From contig SWBL01000139.1 in NCBI GenBank assembly GCA_024195585.1, forward strand, positions 1 to 64,000: 64,000 bases of DNA. Direction: 5' to 3'. Below, one piece after another: positions 1 through 11,800 of the stretch. Under the pieces are notes generated by a model, which was not told the DNA's origin, did no database searches, and saw only the letters and a program-made list of their open reading frames with translations. A program made the translations under genes and the position numbers. Numbering within the stretch: the stretch's first letter is position 1; each line of letters begins with the position of its first letter. Source of the stretch: Aureobasidium sp. EXF-3400 (taxonomy: Eukaryota; Ascomycota; Dothideomycetes; Dothideales; Saccotheciaceae).

Positions 1-393
1 GTCACCCACCGTAGTACTAATCTGCCGTTCAACTGCTTATGTATGGCAGAGCGGACGGGATGCCCAGTTTTCAGCTGACTGTGGCCGTATGTGCTGGTTT
101 TCCGAGATTTCTGCTTAATCACCCTTGACAATTGACATGCTTCGTGCTCGAGATCTCGTCCTGCGGTGTTCCCTAAATGGCAGCATGTGTAAAGATGCTG
201 GTTTGCGCAGAAGAATTCAGGCCGAACAAGTTGGACGTCCTTGGTAGATTCCTTCGCCGGCTTCTGCCGCAGCTTCAATCACAATCTTTCATGCTACAGA
301 CCCGACGACAGTGTCCCGACAGACATACACAACGAAACCGTTTGGCTGTATAATAAGCCGTTTCTCTTGCGCTCTGAACTACTATCGACGCAG
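1..393. other. 5' flank, no gene seen
   Basis: No coding region is supported here. The open frame of the following gene extends upstream to 241 without an ATG. Bases 194-277 form one arm of a degenerate direct repeat whose second arm is at 1268-1347. Confidence 0.5.
194..277 (+). repeat. Degenerate direct repeat, arm A
   Basis: These 84 bases align with 1268-1347 (80 bases). Both start with GATGCT(G/T)GTTTG and end in a shared GGCTTCTGCCGCAGCTTCA core, with scattered mismatches between. The two arms lie about 1.07 kb apart on either side of the phosphotransferase ORF, which suggests an old segmental duplication. Similarity beyond the core was judged by eye only. Confidence 0.4.
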
Positions 394-1248
394 ATGTCCT
401 CTCAGCAAGTAATCATCTATGAGGCAGCTCCGGACATGATACCCTTGCCATCACCCACGCGTGCAGAGATAGCATTATCACCAGAAATTCTGAGCGATAT
501 TACGGGATGCAAAGTGGTCGTGGTGGGCCCGTATGTTGTGAAATATGGATATCATGTAAGCTTGAGCGAAGGCGAAGTGATGCTGCACGTTGCAAAATCA
601 ACGGCAGTACGGGTACCGAAGATATATGCTCTGTATCGTAACTGCGACGAGCAGAAAAACTTCATCGTCATGGAAAAGATCCAGGGGAAGACATTGAAAG
701 AGGTTTGGCCGGCCTTGGAGCCTTCGGCGAAGGAAAATATCACATCCCAGCTCAGAACCGCTTTCAATGAGCTTCGGCGCTTGCCTTCACCCGCACACTT
801 TTGCGCTCTTCACGGAAAATCCCTCCCTGACGCGATATTCGAGACTAGCGAAGACTCGGACTGCAACAGAGGACCTTTCGAGTCCGAGCATCAATTGAAC
901 CAAGCGCTTCTGAAATCATATGTCGCCTCAGAGGCGCGTATGACAGGGAAATCCATATTCTACGAAAGAGCGTGGCCTTCAGTCTTCTCGGGGCACGAGC
1001 CTGTGTTCACTCATGGGGATGTTCAACAGAAAAACATCATGATATCAGAGGTGTCAGGTCGCCCATGTGTGGTCCTCATTGATTGGGAAACTGCAGGGTG
1101 GTATCCTAGCTATTGGGAATATGCGCGTGCCATCTTTGCTTGTACTCGATTTGAGGATGATTGGAGCTTCTGGTTAGAGCAGGCGCTGGATCCTTATTTG
1201 AACGAATACGCCTGGATGTACATCCTGATGCTTGAGATGTGGTCCTAA
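394..1248 (+). CDS. APH-family aminoglycoside phosphotransferase-like protein
   Basis: Single exon of 284 aa. The first in-frame ATG is at 394; upstream codons to 241 are open but lack an ATG. The protein shows the kinase-like APH/choline kinase fold. A lysine-containing VVKYG segment lies near residue 50, a FIVMEKIQGKTL hinge follows, the catalytic THGDVQQKN loop is at residues 206-214, and the metal-binding IDWE is at about 229-232, followed by GWYPSYWEY. Filamentous fungi carry many such proteins; nearly all are of unknown substrate and are not proven antibiotic-resistance enzymes. It is a little shorter than many fungal relatives, so a missing short 5' exon is possible. The assignment to the fold is firm; the substrate is unknown. 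Confidence 0.82.
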   Translation: MSSQQVIIYEAAPDMIPLPSPTRAEIALSPEILSDITGCKVVVVGPYVVKYGYHVSLSEGEVMLHVAKSTAVRVPKIYALYRNCDEQKNFIVMEKIQGKTLKEVWPALEPSAKENITSQLRTAFNELRRLPSPAHFCALHGKSLPDAIFETSEDSDCNRGPFESEHQLNQALLKSYVASEARMTGKSIFYERAWPSVFSGHEPVFTHGDVQQKNIMISEVSGRPCVVLIDWETAGWYPSYWEYARAIFACTRFEDDWSFWLEQALDPYLNEYAWMYILMLEMWS

Positions 1249-1836
1249 CTAGAAACTTCCGACGACCGATGCTTGTTTGTACTCGAACATAAGTTCGGCA
1301 GTAGATTGAATGTCTTTGATCTCTTCGCGGCTTCTGCCGCAGCTTCATCCGCAATCTGCAACCTTAAGTGTTCTCTATCACTTCAATTCTTTATTGTGCC
1401 AAGTCATACACAAGACGGAGTCTTGATGCTGCGCCTGTTCAAACTCTACAAGATAGAACAGCCCCGTGGGGCACTACGTATGAGCTTCACGTCGCAGAAG
1501 GATCTGCTACACGGCAATTTACAGATGCCCGATGGTTTCAGGCTGAAAGGCGATCTCCTCGTATGTCGTGCATATTAGCTACTCACAACTCAGTCTGGTC
1601 GCTTGAAGAACATATCATCGTCACTGTTATTACACCGAATACCAAGACATGTCTTCTTGACTCGGGCTTGTCGAGATGCAGAAAGAGCCGAAAGTGCTTT
1701 TCATACCGTCACAAGAATCACTGACAGATGACGATGGAGGGGTTATTGCGACTGTCGGTTGAAATAAATACCATCAGCCTGTTCCACTATGGAATTCTCT
1801 GGCAGCACCAAATATAACCTTAGGAAAATCGGAACG
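1249..1836. other. Intergenic, contains repeat arm B
   Basis: There is no credible gene between the phosphotransferase stop and the GH43-like start. The only structure noticed is the second arm of the degenerate direct repeat (1268-1347). Short open frames here have no recognisable similarity. Confidence 0.5.
1268..1347 (+). repeat. Degenerate direct repeat, arm B
   Basis: This is the partner of 194-277, sharing the 19-base core GGCTTCTGCCGCAGCTTCA plus weaker flanking similarity in the same order and spacing. Confidence 0.4.
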
Positions 1837-2898
1837 ATGATTTTGACCAAAGTTTTTCGATCTCTTCTGGCTTTGACTGCCATCAGCTCGACTTCAGCCA
1901 TGCCGACAAAGCGAGATACTAAAGTCGGATATCTCTTTACCTCTTTCCCTGTCGATGATGAAGCGATATACATGCATCTTTCGAACGGCAATGACCCTTT
2001 GTCATACCAAGCTCTTTCCCTAGATGGTACTGCAGAGAGACAAGCCATCCTTCGCAGTGACGTGGGCACCAAAGGCGTTCGAGACTCCTTCATAGTGCCT
2101 TCCCAAGACGGCAGCAAATTCTGGCTCATTGCAACAGACTTGCTCGCAAACAACTTCACCAATGACTTCAACGAAGCCACCAGATTCGGTTCAAGGCAAC
2201 TCGTGATCTGGGAGTCCGAAGATTTGGCCACTTGGAGCGAAGCCCGTCTGACACCAAACCTCGTCAACTCGACCGCTGGAAATGCTTGGGCACCTGAAGC
2301 ATACTGGGAGCCTTTGATTGATGCATACATCGTCATCTTCGCTTCTCGCTTCTGGCCCGAGACCGACCCTGATCGTACCGGTCCCCAGCCTCCCAACAAA
2401 CTCTTGTATGTCACCACCAGCGACTTCGTCACCTTTTCAGAAGCACAACTGTACTTCTATCCTGACTATCCTGTCATTGATGCTACATTCATCGCAACTC
2501 CTGAACAAGGACCTAATGTCTGGTACCGCTGGATCAAGTCAGAAGTTGACTATACAGTCTACCAACACCGCTCCGAGAACGGCATTCTCGGCGATTGGGT
2601 CAATGTGGGCGGTGCTTCTGACGATGTGCGTGTCACCTTTGCATCGCAATACTCAAACAACGAGGGTCCCTTGATCTTCAGGGATAATCTTGATGCTGGG
2701 AGGTTCCATCTCTGGATTGATGAGAATGATCTGCAGACATATATTCCAGCTACGGCTGATACTTTGGATGATATGAGTGCTTGGGTGCCTGATGATATGA
2801 GTGGTTTCCCTAAGGATGTCAAGCATGGAAAGGTTTTGGCTGTGAATCAACAGCAGTATGATGCTATCCTTGCGAAGTATAAGGTTGTTGGATCATAG
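1837..2898 (+). CDS. Secreted glycoside hydrolase family 43-like protein
   Basis: Single exon of 353 aa starting at the second in-frame ATG (1837). That start gives a clean secretion signal: a short basic start, then hydrophobic SLLALTAISSTSA and a dibasic KR near residue 24 that could be a Kex2-type processing site. The mature part has the five-bladed propeller signatures of GH43-type enzymes: GYLFTSF near the start, RDSFIVPSQDG, LVIWESEDLATW, WAPE at 151-154 and VIDATF. The family includes arabinanases, arabinofuranosidases and xylosidases acting on plant cell-wall polysaccharides; the substrate cannot be told from sequence. It converges on the coiled-coil gene, with 179 bp between stop codons. 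An upstream in-frame ATG at 1789 would bury the signal peptide and is disfavoured. Confidence 0.8.
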   Translation: MILTKVFRSLLALTAISSTSAMPTKRDTKVGYLFTSFPVDDEAIYMHLSNGNDPLSYQALSLDGTAERQAILRSDVGTKGVRDSFIVPSQDGSKFWLIATDLLANNFTNDFNEATRFGSRQLVIWESEDLATWSEARLTPNLVNSTAGNAWAPEAYWEPLIDAYIVIFASRFWPETDPDRTGPQPPNKLLYVTTSDFVTFSEAQLYFYPDYPVIDATFIATPEQGPNVWYRWIKSEVDYTVYQHRSENGILGDWVNVGGASDDVRVTFASQYSNNEGPLIFRDNLDAGRFHLWIDENDLQTYIPATADTLDDMSAWVPDDMSGFPKDVKHGKVLAVNQQQYDAILAKYKVVGS

Positions 2899-3077
2899 AA
2901 CATCAGTTGTTGAAGTTAGATGATGTGAGCATCAGATATGGTTGTCACAGCCAAAGAGTTTGTGGATTCATAGAAGTACATATTTGACAAAAGAAACCGC
3001 ACCATTAATTAAAATCTTTGGGACATTAATTCATTCTTCTCGATCTGGGTGATCCTTTGTTTGATTCCCAGTCCAAA

Positions 3078-4997
3078 TCAGGATTGCTGTTCACTGTGCA
3101 TCATGCTGCTGCTGCCACCAGAGACTCTGCTGCTCTTCTTGGTGGTAGTGGTGGTTGAAGACTTGCTGCCAGAGGATTGAGCGATAGCACGCATCTGCGA
3201 GGCAGCTTCCTCCTCAAAGCGCTCGAGCTCGCGGCACTTGCCCTCGTACTTGGAGTAAACCTCGTCGCGCTCGCGGTCAGCAGAGGCACGGGCAGCAATG
3301 GCTTGCTCCTTCTGCTCGCGGGCCTCGCGAAGCATGGCGCGCATGTTCTCGAGTTCGAACTCGAACTCAGCAGACTCGTCTTGAGTGATGGTCTCGGTGA
3401 CTTCCTCGAGCTCCTCGCGAGATCTGCGGAGCTCTTCGCGGAGGGCCTCGCGATCGCCGCCGGCTTCGTGGATTTCGGCTTGCAGGACGACGATGCGGCC
3501 CTTGAGCTCGACGAGCTGGTCGGTGAGGGTGGTGTTCTTCTTCTGCCAGTCGAGGCGTTCGCGCTCAAGACCCTTGACAGTGCCGTTGAGGTTTGTGATC
3601 TCGGCACGGGAGTCAATGATGACCTGTTCGGTCTTCGTGGCGGTCTCGCTGAGAAGGTTGATTTGGCGCTTGTAGGCGTCAACCTTGCCCTGAGCAGTAA
3701 TAAGCTCGTTCTGAAGCTCGTCGCGGGTGATGATGACGAGCTTGTGCTGCTCGCGGAGGTGCTCGAGGGTTTCGTGCTTCTCGTCTCTCTCGAGCTCCGC
3801 GCTGCGGAGGCGGTCCTCGTAGAGGGACAGCTCACGTCTAAGAGCGTCGAGCTGAGTGGTCTTCTCGAGGAGAAGGGTCTGAACCTCGTCATGTCTGGCG
3901 ATGGTAGACTTGATTTCACGGTTCTTGACATCGACAATGTGAGTGAGCTCATCACGCTCAGCCTCAACAGTGCGAAGGGTGTCCTTGAGCTTGCTGATGT
4001 CGCGGTTAGACTGGCTGAACTTCTCGGAAATGATGAGAAGCTCTGAACCAGACTCCTCCTCTCTGCTGCGAGACTTGCGAAGCTCCTCCTTGAGACGGTT
4101 AATCTCGTGGATCTTCTCATCCTGGTCGAGCTCGTACTTTCTGATACGCTCGGTAGAGATGAGAGCCTCCTTGCGAATAGTATCAAGGTTGGTCTGAACC
4201 TCCTCGAGTCTGGCACTAATCTCTGTGCGCTCCTGAGTGACTCTTTGAAGGCTACGCTGATATCTGTCGGCATCTTCTCTTGCACCATCGCGGTCATCTT
4301 GCATGGCCTTGAACAGAGTCTCGTGAGATTGATACTCTGCCTTGAGACGGTCGATCTGGGAACGGAAGGTAGATTGAAGCTCTTGCTGGCCGATAAGCTC
4401 GTTGCGGAGACGGTCAATGTGCTGGTCACGCTCGGAGAGCTTGTTCTTCTCTGCAGCAAGTCTGTTGATGGCGGTAGTGAGCTCGATAGAGATGGCGCGG
4501 ACCTTCTCCTTGTGCTCAACGAGTTCACCATCGTGCTTGTGGTTATCTTGCTGTCTGGTCTCAAGCTCGTAGGTGGCTTCTTCGATCTGCTCACGAAGCT
4601 CCTCGCGCTCGGCAGCAAAGTTGCGGCGCTCAGCGGCCATCTGCGACCAAAGCTCCTTCAACGAGATAGCTTCCTTGGAAGCATTGGCGACCATCTCGAG
4701 GAAGGCAAAGAACTTGGTTTCAGCATTGCCAATGGTCTCGTTGGTCAAGGAGCTGCGGAAGGACGAAGATGCCAAAGAAGTTCGACGACGAGATGCACTC
4801 GAAGCTGAACGACGCATAGCACGGTGTGTCGCTGAAGAGCCAGAAACAGATCTGGAGTAGTCTCCGCCAGCATTGGAGTACATGGACTGAGATCTGCTGA
4901 GGACAGCATCAACGGGGAGGGCGGCACGAAGCTTGTCCATACTGAAGCTGCTATCGACAGGGGAATCTTGCTTGAGTTCGACTTGAGGTTGCTCCAT
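3078..4997 (-). CDS. Long coiled-coil protein of unknown function
   Basis: Single exon of 639 aa. Residues 1-95 are Ser/Arg-rich and low complexity, suggestive of phosphorylation. From about residue 100 to 610 the sequence is an almost unbroken charged coiled coil (Glu/Lys/Arg/Leu heptads, many E-R-D-E repeats). A Ser/Thr-rich tail with KSSTTTTTKKSS completes it. No catalytic or membrane segment is visible. Such proteins are often annotated as myosin-tail-like or 'viral A-type inclusion repeat' proteins, names that reflect coiled-coil composition only. A structural or scaffolding role (cytoskeleton or septum) is inference. The biased codons open long antisense frames over the same DNA; these are not genes. 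The start at 4997 is the first ATG of the frame. Confidence 0.85.
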   Translation of the reverse strand: MEQPQVELKQDSPVDSSFSMDKLRAALPVDAVLSRSQSMYSNAGGDYSRSVSGSSATHRAMRRSASSASRRRTSLASSSFRSSLTNETIGNAETKFFAFLEMVANASKEAISLKELWSQMAAERRNFAAEREELREQIEEATYELETRQQDNHKHDGELVEHKEKVRAISIELTTAINRLAAEKNKLSERDQHIDRLRNELIGQQELQSTFRSQIDRLKAEYQSHETLFKAMQDDRDGAREDADRYQRSLQRVTQERTEISARLEEVQTNLDTIRKEALISTERIRKYELDQDEKIHEINRLKEELRKSRSREEESGSELLIISEKFSQSNRDISKLKDTLRTVEAERDELTHIVDVKNREIKSTIARHDEVQTLLLEKTTQLDALRRELSLYEDRLRSAELERDEKHETLEHLREQHKLVIITRDELQNELITAQGKVDAYKRQINLLSETATKTEQVIIDSRAEITNLNGTVKGLERERLDWQKKNTTLTDQLVELKGRIVVLQAEIHEAGGDREALREELRRSREELEEVTETITQDESAEFEFELENMRAMLREAREQKEQAIAARASADRERDEVYSKYEGKCRELERFEEEAASQMRAIAQSSGSKSSTTTTTKKSSRVSGGSSSMMHSEQQS

Positions 4998-7900
4998 AAT
5001 GAGATGTGATGAAATTGAGAAGTGTGTATGATCTGGAAGGAAGGAGCAGAGCTGAACCGATTATATATCTTGAGCTCCGCGAGGAAGCTGCATTTGTCTC
5101 TCACCAAAAAGCTCTCGTTGACGTCGTTACTTCCAGGGTCATCTCAAAGTCGCTTGACAAATTCTACTAAATGTGGAAAGATAGATCTGCGGTGGGTCTC
5201 CCCTGCAATACCAGCTCCAAATCGTAAGCGTGGGAATTGGTTTGTAGATCTTGTCTCTGTGTTAAATGTGTTGAATACCTTCGAATGTTGACAACGGAGC
5301 GGAGGCCGGCATGCTCGGTGCTCGTACAAGTACAGACGTCGAACAGTGACATAGTGACATCAGATCGGAGCTGTCTTGCTAGCTCCATGTTCCCGGATGA
5401 GCCTCTTCAAGGTCCGGACAAGACGACAAGCTGGCAGTCTTCCTAACTTCATTACTTGCAGCTTCGTTACAGCATTAGAGTTGCAGTTGACCATGCTTGA
5501 TCTTGATGGGGCTCCAATAGAGCATCTAGAGATGTCGTTCATAGTTGGTGCCTGAGTATGATACCGAGGATCTGTACCAGCATGTGCTTCCCCAGACTTC
5601 ATGCACGCTTCCTACGCCTGCTTGAGCACCACCTCTCCTGGCAGAACCCAATTGAGCGACGGTGGGGTGTCTCAAAAAGAAGTGCAGATCAGCATGAGCC
5701 TCTTTGGGCAAGTGTGGGGTAACGTGCATGAAAGATTGGTAGATCGGGCCGTGCGGACCAGCCCGATCTTGTTTAGTGTTGATCAAAAGCAAGCGGCTGC
5801 ACCGGCTGTATCCACCTGTTGACATCAGGTTGCAGGTTTTCAGCTGTAGTAGCTGCGCAATAGCGTGCTCACCATCTTGCAACGTCTCTCATACGTACAC
5901 TGCATGCATGCACGCTCTGTTCCTGGTCAAATCGTGCATCGCGCCGAACGTTCGCACATGTGAATTGATCACGTCTTGACTCGAGGTCGACTTGTTCGTA
6001 GCATGATCATCAAATGTCATTGTCCAACGGTAGGTTGACGCCGATCTGGGTGAACACGCTTGGTCTCCGTTCGCTTCCAAGCCAGAGATGCTCGGGCAGC
6101 TCGGCTTGATCCTCGTGGGATAAGCATAATTGGGCGGGTACAGTTGCAGTACCGGGTTCAAAAACGTAGATCGATGTCTTTCGTTCCTTCGTCATCCCAT
6201 TATTTTGGCTCGGTTATCTCCTTGGGTAGCGATCGTCGAACGAAAGGTTCTAACCACACCCCTGCCGTATGAGAGTGGGGTAAGCAGAAGCTCTAGAGTA
6301 GCTTTTCTCTGTTTATGCAGACGTGGGCTCAATCGAAAGATCAAGTAGGGATGTACGGATGTTTGCAACCAAAGCAAAAAGATGAGGAATGGATTGCATG
6401 AATCTTCCGTTCGTTTCGGCCGTAAGCAGTTGCATGCTTTACGCAAGGGTCTCGTCACCTATAATCGATTTTCTTGATGCATTGAAGCTCATGGAAAAAA
6501 GTCGTGACGATCACCTATAGAAGCGATCGACTGAGCTATTGGCTCGCTTTCCTCGCAACAGTCTCGTATAGCATTCTCATCTCGAAGATCCCCTGACTCG
6601 GGCGTGGCTGCTGAGCGATAGATATTTTCGATTCCGATCCGGAGCAAGTCCGTAGAAGTTGAGAACGGGTCATGAGCATGTTGATCGCATACACAACAGC
6701 TTTGGAACAGGGGTTGAGTCTGATAAGACCATGCGCAGGCATGACAGAAGGGACTTCGTCTCTTCAGGGCTAATTGCTAACTGTGAGCAACCACACTTAC
6801 ACATCTCATGGAGGCCAACTTCGGGTGATCCAAAGGTGTTTCGAGCATGCTGGAGACACTTGCAAGATTGGTCCAGCTCTTGAAACCCATGATAGTCTCG
6901 TCTCGTCAGAAGGGTGCAAATAGATTGTGAAGAGCTGACATGGACCGATGAGATCAGTCTTTGCTCTGTACCTTCTTCTGTTGGCCTGTGCAGCCATTAC
7001 AAGACCAGCACCTCGTCCCTAATGAATCAGGGGTTCTGCTTGTACTGCAGACAGCTCAGCCTACAGCCCGTCATGAACTTCTGGCCATGTGGCATGCTGC
7101 GTTAACATAGGAACCATGGTGGAGAAGTGCGGATTCACAGAGCTTGTCTTGTATGCAAGGCACAACTGTCGTTTGACAGCTACGTACCATTCTTCTGGGG
7201 TCTTGTTGCGGGAGATCGTAATGCATCATAAGTTCATGCAGTTGCAAGCCTGCAGTACCGATGAGCTACAGACCCTGGCAGTGTTTGCAGTTCCACTGCC
7301 CTTGTGAAGCTTTCGGCAGTGTGTCAATGCGCTTTGTAGCAGAGCACGCATGTGCCTCGCAGTACGTTTCTGGAAGGGCAAGCTGGATTTGGAGAGCCAC
7401 TAGTAGATGGAGACCAGGCTATCGTGAAACCGAAACAGGCTCCTTCAAGATTGAGTTTCCATGAAAGTCGAAGACAACGACAATGACCGTGAATTGCCAG
7501 TGCTCGAGTGTTCCGACATCTGCAGTGGAAAGCGTGACATAACATTGTCTATGCAAGACAATGCTGTTGTCAAGGTGCCATCAGGGCTTTGATTCGATGT
7601 AAAAGTCACATGATGCTGAGTAGCACTGAACGATACCGTTACCGCGTCTCGGCGGTCGTCGGTCATCGTACGCGTCGGAGTGTAAGGCGACGCTCGCGCA
7701 AGGTGAAAAGAGATCGCACACTCTATCCAACAAGATCTGAGTCATACAGGCCAGCGGATGGGCGGTCGCACAGGCAATCGACAGTTCGAAGAGTGACTGA
7801 TGCTTGATATGATGAAAACATGACGCGCAAGAGAAGCTGAAGTAGGGCTCCAGCTGGTTTCTGGAGATTCTAGGGCTCGTGCACGCGACCAAGACTTTTG

Positions 7901-8860
7901 GCCACACTGAGAAACTGGATTATCATAAGGAAGCAGTACTGGGTGATGGATGGCAAGCAGATTTGAGGTCATCAATGCAGAACCTAGAGATATGTATCGA
8001 GTAGAACACACATCCATTCGAAAAGATTGTGTCTGCCATATCCGGTCGTAGCCATTAGCATCTCCACTCACAGAGGTGTTTGTCTCAAGAGACCTGAGAG
8101 AACTCCCGGCACAATCAAATCAACTTACAGAATTGCACCTTTTACCCTTTCTGGGATCGCCTAGCACGGATAAACCACGCAAGTAGCTTCTGATATATCA
8201 AAGCACACCTTGAAGCACAAAACACCACTCTCATGTATGTTGTTGCGACCGATATATCGAGGTTGGTGTGCAGAATTCTTGTTAGGGGAAACACCCTGCC
8301 ATCTTTCTCAGCCGACCACCCGACGTTTAGCCGCGTCTCGTCATCACGCGTCAGAGTCCTCGGTTCTCAATAGGAGCTGCGAGCATGCGTTCTATCCGCC
8401 CTACAGTATTCATGAAACTGAAGCATACAGTAAAATGACCTTAAGACCAAATCAGTTGGAGATACATGCCCATCCAAGCGCTGAATGGGCCAATGATCGA
8501 CAGCAGATTGGACGAGGGCGTGATTTGTCCACAAGTCAGCGCGTGGCTTGCATACTGCTTACTCCTAGCCTGATAACGTAGGAATCTGATTTGCTGCCAT
8601 TCTCAAGTATGCAGCCGGATTGACCGAGCGTGACAGTGACTTGTCGGATCACTCCGCCCGTCGAACATCGGCTATGTGTGGCTGTGGCTCTCTGTAGGGT
8701 CGCGCGTCTCATTCCCGTCAGGTTTCATGCCATCTTTGTCGTTGTATACCTCTTCAAAACCGCCGACGAAGATCGCTTAACGGGAGCGCCAAGGATCTTG
8801 TCTGGATCTCCATCGCATCACAATACTCAGTTACCCAACGAATTCACAGGCTCAATCAGA
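4998..8860. other. 3.9-kb stretch without a convincing gene
   Basis: Only short frames (mostly under 125 codons) are open on either strand, and none resembles a known family or chains into a plausible spliced gene. Base composition is not AT-rich, so it does not look like RIP-mutated repeat DNA. It contains the promoters of the coiled-coil gene (left, leftward) and the NLR-like gene (right, rightward). A long non-coding transcript or an unrecognised short gene cannot be excluded. Confidence 0.45.
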
Positions 8861-11800
8861 ATGTCCAACCGGCATGAAGACTACTTAATTGGAATAATCT
8901 GCCTCTCGCAGATGGAACGCGTAGCGATGGAAGTCTTCCTTGACGAAAAACACGCTATACTGCCACTGGACCAACGCGATAGAAACGTGTATACTCTAGG
9001 CTCCATGTGCGGGCATAACGTAGCCATAGCATCTCCACCTTCAGGAATGTATGGAGTTGTTACGGCTGCTGTCGCAGCACGGGATATGATCTGGTCCTTC
9101 TCAGCCATCAGGTTCTGTCTTTCGGTTGGATTTGGGAGCGGAATACCTTCAGAAAACAACGACGTTCGTCTTGGTGATGTCGTTGTCGGCACTCCTTCAC
9201 GCAATTATGGGGGAGTCGTCCAAATCGACTTCGCAAGACAAAATTCTAGTAAAGACTGGGAGCGCGTCGGATGGCTGAATTCGCCACCACACATATTGCT
9301 GCGCGCTGTCAGCGAACTCGACATGCAGGACCAACTTGATGAATTGAACTTGAGTAGAGACATCTCACAGGTTCTAGAAACGTATCCCCGGATGAGGGAG
9401 CGCTACAAGTCTCCTGGACCAGGTCGAGATCTGCTCTTCCACGCAGACCATGCACACGCTCATCCTGGAGAAAGTTGCTCGTCCTGTGACCCGTCCAAGC
9501 TCGTGGCAAGAGCAGATCGTGACTATCAACAGCCAATGATTCATCAAGGCCTTATAGCTAACACCAATGCAAACCTCAAAGACGCGAAGTTTCGTGATGA
9601 AATCGGTACAGAGCTAGGAGCTATCTGTTTTGATACCGGAACATTAGATTTTGTGAACATCCTGCCTTCTCTGGTGATCAGAGGTGTGGCCGATTACGCC
9701 GATACGCATAAAAATACCGAATGGCAAGACTATGCAGCTCTTGCAGCATCTGCGTACACCAAGCAGTTACTGTCACTCATTAATACGACCACAAACAGAG
9801 GTATCGCAGCAGCAGCGTCACTTAACCCAGACCTGTCCAGCGCACATCGCCTTTTGGACTTGGAAGTTGATGATGGAACGAGCACGAGCTCAATCGACGA
9901 TAGAGCTAGCACAAGCTCAGTCGACGATAGAGCTAGCACGAGCTCATACACATCAGCTGGCACATCGGAGACTAGTGATGCAGGAATTCGGATCTCTGCT
10001 GCGAAGAGAATCGCCCATGTGCTGGTATCAGATGAGCGCCTACGATCTATATGCGTATCTGCCGCATTGCGGCTCGCAGGGCACATGCTGCAATGGAACA
10101 TATCCGTTGCCTTGGGGGTCTTCTCAAGATTTTTGAAGAAGCAGCCCCAGACTTCAGTCATACGGGCGTTGAGGTGGTTGTTCAGTCGACATAGAATGGA
10201 CATCGCCACAAGCATGACGGACAATGTCTGCGAGCAGGCAGGTTTTCTCGGCGTTGAGCAAGTCGAAACGGCTCCTCTATCTGATGTTACGTTAATGCGC
10301 TTGCTCAAGAATCGCTTCCCTGCAGCAAACGTTACAAACACTGCTGTCAGCAGAGTACACTCAGAGGAAGTACCAACCCTGGATCTTGGAGAGATAGACC
10401 TAGAGACACAAGAACTTCCTGACAAGGCTATCTTGGCAGACTTAGGTCAATTGGATGAGATCCTCTGCCGAGGAAAGGGTTTCGAGGACATGCTTGGCAA
10501 GCTCAAGGAGTTGCTCTTACCGCCAGTTCATGTCCTACTTGAAAACAATCTTGGCACATACCTGGCTGAAAGACCAAGGGACTCGGAGATTACATGCATG
10601 GTTGAATGGGAATTGCTTCAACTTGTCGATTTCGAGGGTCTGGATGTGGAAGATATTGACTGCTTGTTCACTTTGAGCGGCGATCTCGAGAGTGCGCGTG
10701 CCGATCCTTTGGCTAGCCACGAAATCTGGGAGACAGGCAAAGAGTTGCTTGAACTCGTCAAAACCTGCTTAGCCATGGCTGCGAACAACGTCTTCGACTC
10801 TACGCACACAGAACTCGGGGCCGAAGCTGACTCGACACACCAGACACAGATACAACTTTTCACGGCAAAGATGAACACTGAGAAAGAGTATGCAGTGGTA
10901 AATATTGCAGGATCATCTGATTACATCACGACAACTGTCAAGCAGCTTGCTTGGTTGACAGCCACTCTCAGAGTACCGCACGGAGAGATGCTGACTGTCA
11001 GTTATATCAATTTCCAGCCTCAAAGAACACAGACTGGCGGGGTCCTCGAGGGAGTGTTCCGAATGAGCCTCTGGGAACAAGAAAAAATACCGCAACCAAA
11101 CAGTGAGCCAGGACAATGCTGGACTGAATTGCTTGCACAGAGCGTGTTAGCATATGGATTTCCCTCTGCAAAAGATCGGCCTAAAAGCATGCGAGGACTT
11201 GAGATACCTTTCAACATCATGGCTTCATTTGCTGGTATTCGCTTCCCTCTTTTGCTTGGAGAGAGACTGGCTTTTGCAAGCGAGACGCACGTCCTCGTCC
11301 CCGAGATCGTCTCTGAGGATTCAATTCAGTGGCATTTCGAAACCATCGAGAGTGCTATTCGGCAAACCACAACAACATACAAAGTAAATGCCACAGGAAT
11401 GGAGAGTGTCAGTTCGTCGAACGTCCAAAAATATCGAGCTTTCCTAGGCTATAGCAGACTCTCAGAGGTTGTGATAGGCACAGCGGAATTTTGCAATGTG
11501 AATATCACCGCAAGCAAGGTCCCCCGTACACGACATCACTTGACCTTCAAACATGAAGGTCCCCTCAGCGCAGGCGCCAGCATCAAAGGCTGCTTCACAG
11601 CCACCGTGGGCACGACCTGGAAATTCAGAAAAAGCGAACTGGCTCAAATTGAGGGGTCGACGATTTCTTTGGACGATGTCTTGAAACGGTCAGCAGAAAC
11701 GCCCGCGTTACTGTACGATGACCAAAACCGTACTGCGTTCCTTCTCCCTGAGCTGAGCATCGTCGTACAATTTGCAGCAACCTCTCTACAGAATCACTCG

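Noticed and set aside
3101..4808. Long open frames of 505, 289 and 233 codons overlapping the coiled-coil gene in other frames and antisense
   Set aside because: They are by-products of the gene's biased GAG/CTC-rich codons and have repetitive, implausible compositions.
11713..11777. 65-bp intron that would also fix the frameshift in the NLR-like gene
   Set aside because: Weak donor (GTACGA), no good branch point, and it removes a protein-like LLPELSIVVQF segment. Kept only as an alternative for the indel.
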